Below, one piece after another: positions 62,583 through 64,000 of a stretch of DNA of 64,000 bases. The DNA is from an uncultured Flavobacteriales bacterium. Lineage in GTDB: Bacteria; Bacteroidota; Bacteroidia; Flavobacteriales_D; Sanyastnellaceae. The DNA lies in NCBI GenBank assembly GCA_905479115.1, contig CAJQLF010000026.1, positions 36,583-100,582 on the forward strand, written 5' to 3'. Each line of letters begins with the position of its first letter. Position 1 is the stretch's first letter. The position numbers and the translations under genes were made by a program. The notes under the pieces are model-generated. The model was not told the DNA's origin. It saw only the letters and a program-made list of their open reading frames with translations, and searched no databases.

Positions 62583-64000
62583 ATGCGAACACTTTTCCTC
62601 TCCCTGCTCTGTTTATTTGGAGCTCTTACGGTCCTGCAAGCGCAGGATCCAGGCATAGCCTATCAGGCCGTTGCCCGTGATGCTGATGGCGATCCACTGG
62701 CGGACGCCGAACTCGATGTGCGTGTGACCCTCTATGGGTCTGACGACGCCGTCTTGTGGCAAGAATCACATGCCAGCGTATTAACCAACCAATTCGGCAA
62801 CCTTGCCCTCACCTTTGGTGATGGCGCGGTTACTCCCGGTTACGGCGCCTTAAGCGTTGTGGACTGGTCTGCTGCCGGCCTGCACTTCGGCATAGAAGTG
62901 GATGCTGGAGCCGGTTACGCTTCCTTCGGGGACGTAGACGTACAGGCTGTCCCAATCGCAATGTATGCGTTGAACGGGCAGGAAGAAGAGATTGCTGCTT
63001 TGCAAACTCAATTGGATAACCTCGATGGAGACGTCTCAGCCTTGGCCTCAGATTTATCTGACGCGATCGGAGCGGTATCCTCAGATTTATCTGATGCGGT
63101 TGAAGCCAGCGAAAGCGAAGATGCTTACCTGTTGGGCTTGATTCAAGCCAACGACGGTGAGATCTCTGTTTTGCAATCAAGTGTAGCTGCCAACACTGCC
63201 GACCTCGGCGATTTGTTGTCAGTAATTTCTGTTGATTCTACCGGTATTACCGTAGAAGACTTGACAATTACAGGCGACTTGGACATCACCGGAGTTTTCG
63301 GTGCTGCGACAGGCCTGTTTAACTACTTGAGTGCGAACAATGCTGACTTTGAAGACATGATTGCTGAGGCTGCACAAGTTGAGCAGTTGACTTTCTTTGA
63401 CGGTCATGCCTTGGGAACAAACTCAATTTTGGACATTGACGGAACCTTGAACGTTGACGGAGCGACCACTATGAATAGTGATCTTACCGTGAACGGCACC
63501 ATCTACAACAATGGCGCGGAGCTTGCTACCGTACCTTACGTAGATGCTGGTGATGCTACGAATGCTCAAGCAATTGCTGACGAAGCTGATGCTCGCAGCG
63601 ATGCTGACGATGCGTTGCAGCTCCAGGTCACGTCAAACGATGGTGATATTTCTGCTTTGCAAGCTGCTGATGTTCTCCTTCAGGGAAACATCAACGCTGT
63701 TCAAGCGGACGTTGATGCGAACGAAACGGTTAGCAACGATGCTGACGCTGCGATTCAAGCCGACGTTGACGCGAACGAAATTGCCAGCGACGATGCTGAT
63801 GCTGCTTTGCAAGCGGACGTTGACGCGAACGAACTTGCTAGCGACAACGCTGAAGCTGCTATACAAGCGGACGTTGACGCGAATGAAATTGCGAGCAACG
63901 ATGCTGACGCTGCCATTCAATCAGACGTTGATGCGAATGAAATTGCCAGCAACGATGCTGACGCTGCCATTCAATCAGACGTTGATGCGAATGAAATTGC
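62583..64000 (+). CDS. Secreted repetitive surface/fibre-like protein (3' end outside window)
   Basis: At least 472 residues, open to the window edge. It has a signal peptide (MRTLFLSLLCLFGALTVLQAQ), an N-terminal beta domain common in Bacteroidota surface proteins (DPGIAYQAVARDADGDPLAD then VLTNQFGNLALTFGDG), heptad-like segments (EEEIAALQTQLDNLDGDVSAL), a strand-turn stretch (VDSTGITVEDLTITGDLDITG), and from residue 375 an Ala/Asp/Asn-rich array of 18-residue repeats. The layout resembles trimeric stalk or phage tail-fibre-like adhesins, often ending in a peptidase S74 or T9SS domain, which would lie beyond the window. A TATATTCG at 62546-62553, with TTTG 23 bases upstream, may be its promoter. 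Confidence 0.85.
   Translation, partial: MRTLFLSLLCLFGALTVLQAQDPGIAYQAVARDADGDPLADAELDVRVTLYGSDDAVLWQESHASVLTNQFGNLALTFGDGAVTPGYGALSVVDWSAAGLHFGIEVDAGAGYASFGDVDVQAVPIAMYALNGQEEEIAALQTQLDNLDGDVSALASDLSDAIGAVSSDLSDAVEASESEDAYLLGLIQANDGEISVLQSSVAANTADLGDLLSVISVDSTGITVEDLTITGDLDITGVFGAATGLFNYLSANNADFEDMIAEAAQVEQLTFFDGHALGTNSILDIDGTLNVDGATTMNSDLTVNGTIYNNGAELATVPYVDAGDATNAQAIADEADARSDADDALQLQVTSNDGDISALQAADVLLQGNINAVQADVDANETVSNDADAAIQADVDANEIASDDADAALQADVDANELASDNAEAAIQADVDANEIASNDADAAIQSDVDANEIASNDADAAIQSDVDANEI
63705..64000 (+). repeat. 54-bp tandem repeats coding for 18-residue units
   Basis: Five complete in-frame units start at 63705, 63759, 63813, 63867 and 63921, with a sixth partial unit at 63975. 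Consensus peptide: [AS]DVDANEIASNDADAAIQ. Units 5 and 6 are identical over the 26 bases visible, while earlier ones have diverged, indicating recent duplication at the 3' side. The array runs out of the window. Confidence 0.95.

Noticed and set aside
63705..64000. Regularly spaced repeats as a CRISPR array
   Set aside because: Units are contiguous, in frame and multiples of three with no unique spacers; they are protein-coding tandem repeats.

Overview
The window reads as chromosomal DNA of a Bacteroidota bacterium, probably a free-living aerobe of the Flavobacteriales type with an unusually balanced base composition (about half G+C by eye). The evidence is a very large secreted protein ending in a gliding-motility-associated (type IX secretion) C-terminal domain, two TonB-dependent receptors with carboxypeptidase-regulatory-like N-termini, several Bacteroidota-only families (HU-CCDC81/SPOR, DUF6495, DUF4286), a five-helix SdhC, and promoters of the Bacteroidota form TTG-N17..23-TAnnTTTG instead of -35/-10 boxes. 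Coding density is very high. No gene-free stretch exceeds about 150 bases. I saw no rRNA, tRNA, CRISPR array or insertion sequence.

Layout. 1-3.3 kb: end of an unknown gene, then a minus-strand operon glyS-pgk-secreted hypothetical. 3.4-10.3 kb, plus strand: gpsA, the 1342-residue secreted beta-propeller/PKD/Ig-like protein, an HU-SPOR envelope protein and a HAD phosphatase. 10.3-16.1 kb, minus: DUF6495, an oligopeptidase B-like lipoprotein, kdsB and a TonB receptor, divergent from dprA. 17.3-20 kb, minus: rseP and a cation/proton antiporter. 20.1-24 kb, plus: PBP1A with a four-cysteine insert, then scoA-scoB. 24-25.5 kb: gltX. 25.6-32.4 kb, plus: a short ssb, sdhCAB behind a clear promoter, and a heavy-metal-binding secreted protein coupled to a TonB receptor, a probable copper module.

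32.4-40 kb holds the most interesting part. A minus-strand operon dinB-SRAP-dnaE2 (translesion polymerase, abasic-site crosslinking protein, error-prone replicative-type polymerase) is followed, past a secreted zinc protease gene, by a divergently placed gene for a helix-turn-helix/S24 self-cleaving repressor. The dinB operon and the repressor gene each carry the same 19-bp inverted repeat (TTGCTA-N7-[TG]AGCAA), in both cases covering the promoter -7 element. This looks like a LexA-independent SOS mutagenesis regulon. DinB has an internal, and SRAP a terminal, beta-clamp-binding pentapeptide, and DnaE2 has a weaker candidate.

40-64 kb: nfuA, two coupled amidohydrolases (two of the three metal-binding centres degenerate), a MuiA-like protein with an inserted carboxypeptidase-regulatory-like domain, an aspS-bacilliredoxin-membrane protein-trpS operon, an acyl-CoA carboxylase beta subunit, and a long minus-strand run DUF4286-rsmA-fbp-mfd-truB-queA-redoxin. 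The window ends inside a plus-strand gene for a secreted protein with 54-bp tandem repeats.

Start codons were re-chosen throughout by family alignment, signal peptide and spacing. Several genes appear to be transcribed from promoters whose -7 element lies only 3-4 bases before the ATG, implying leaderless mRNAs.
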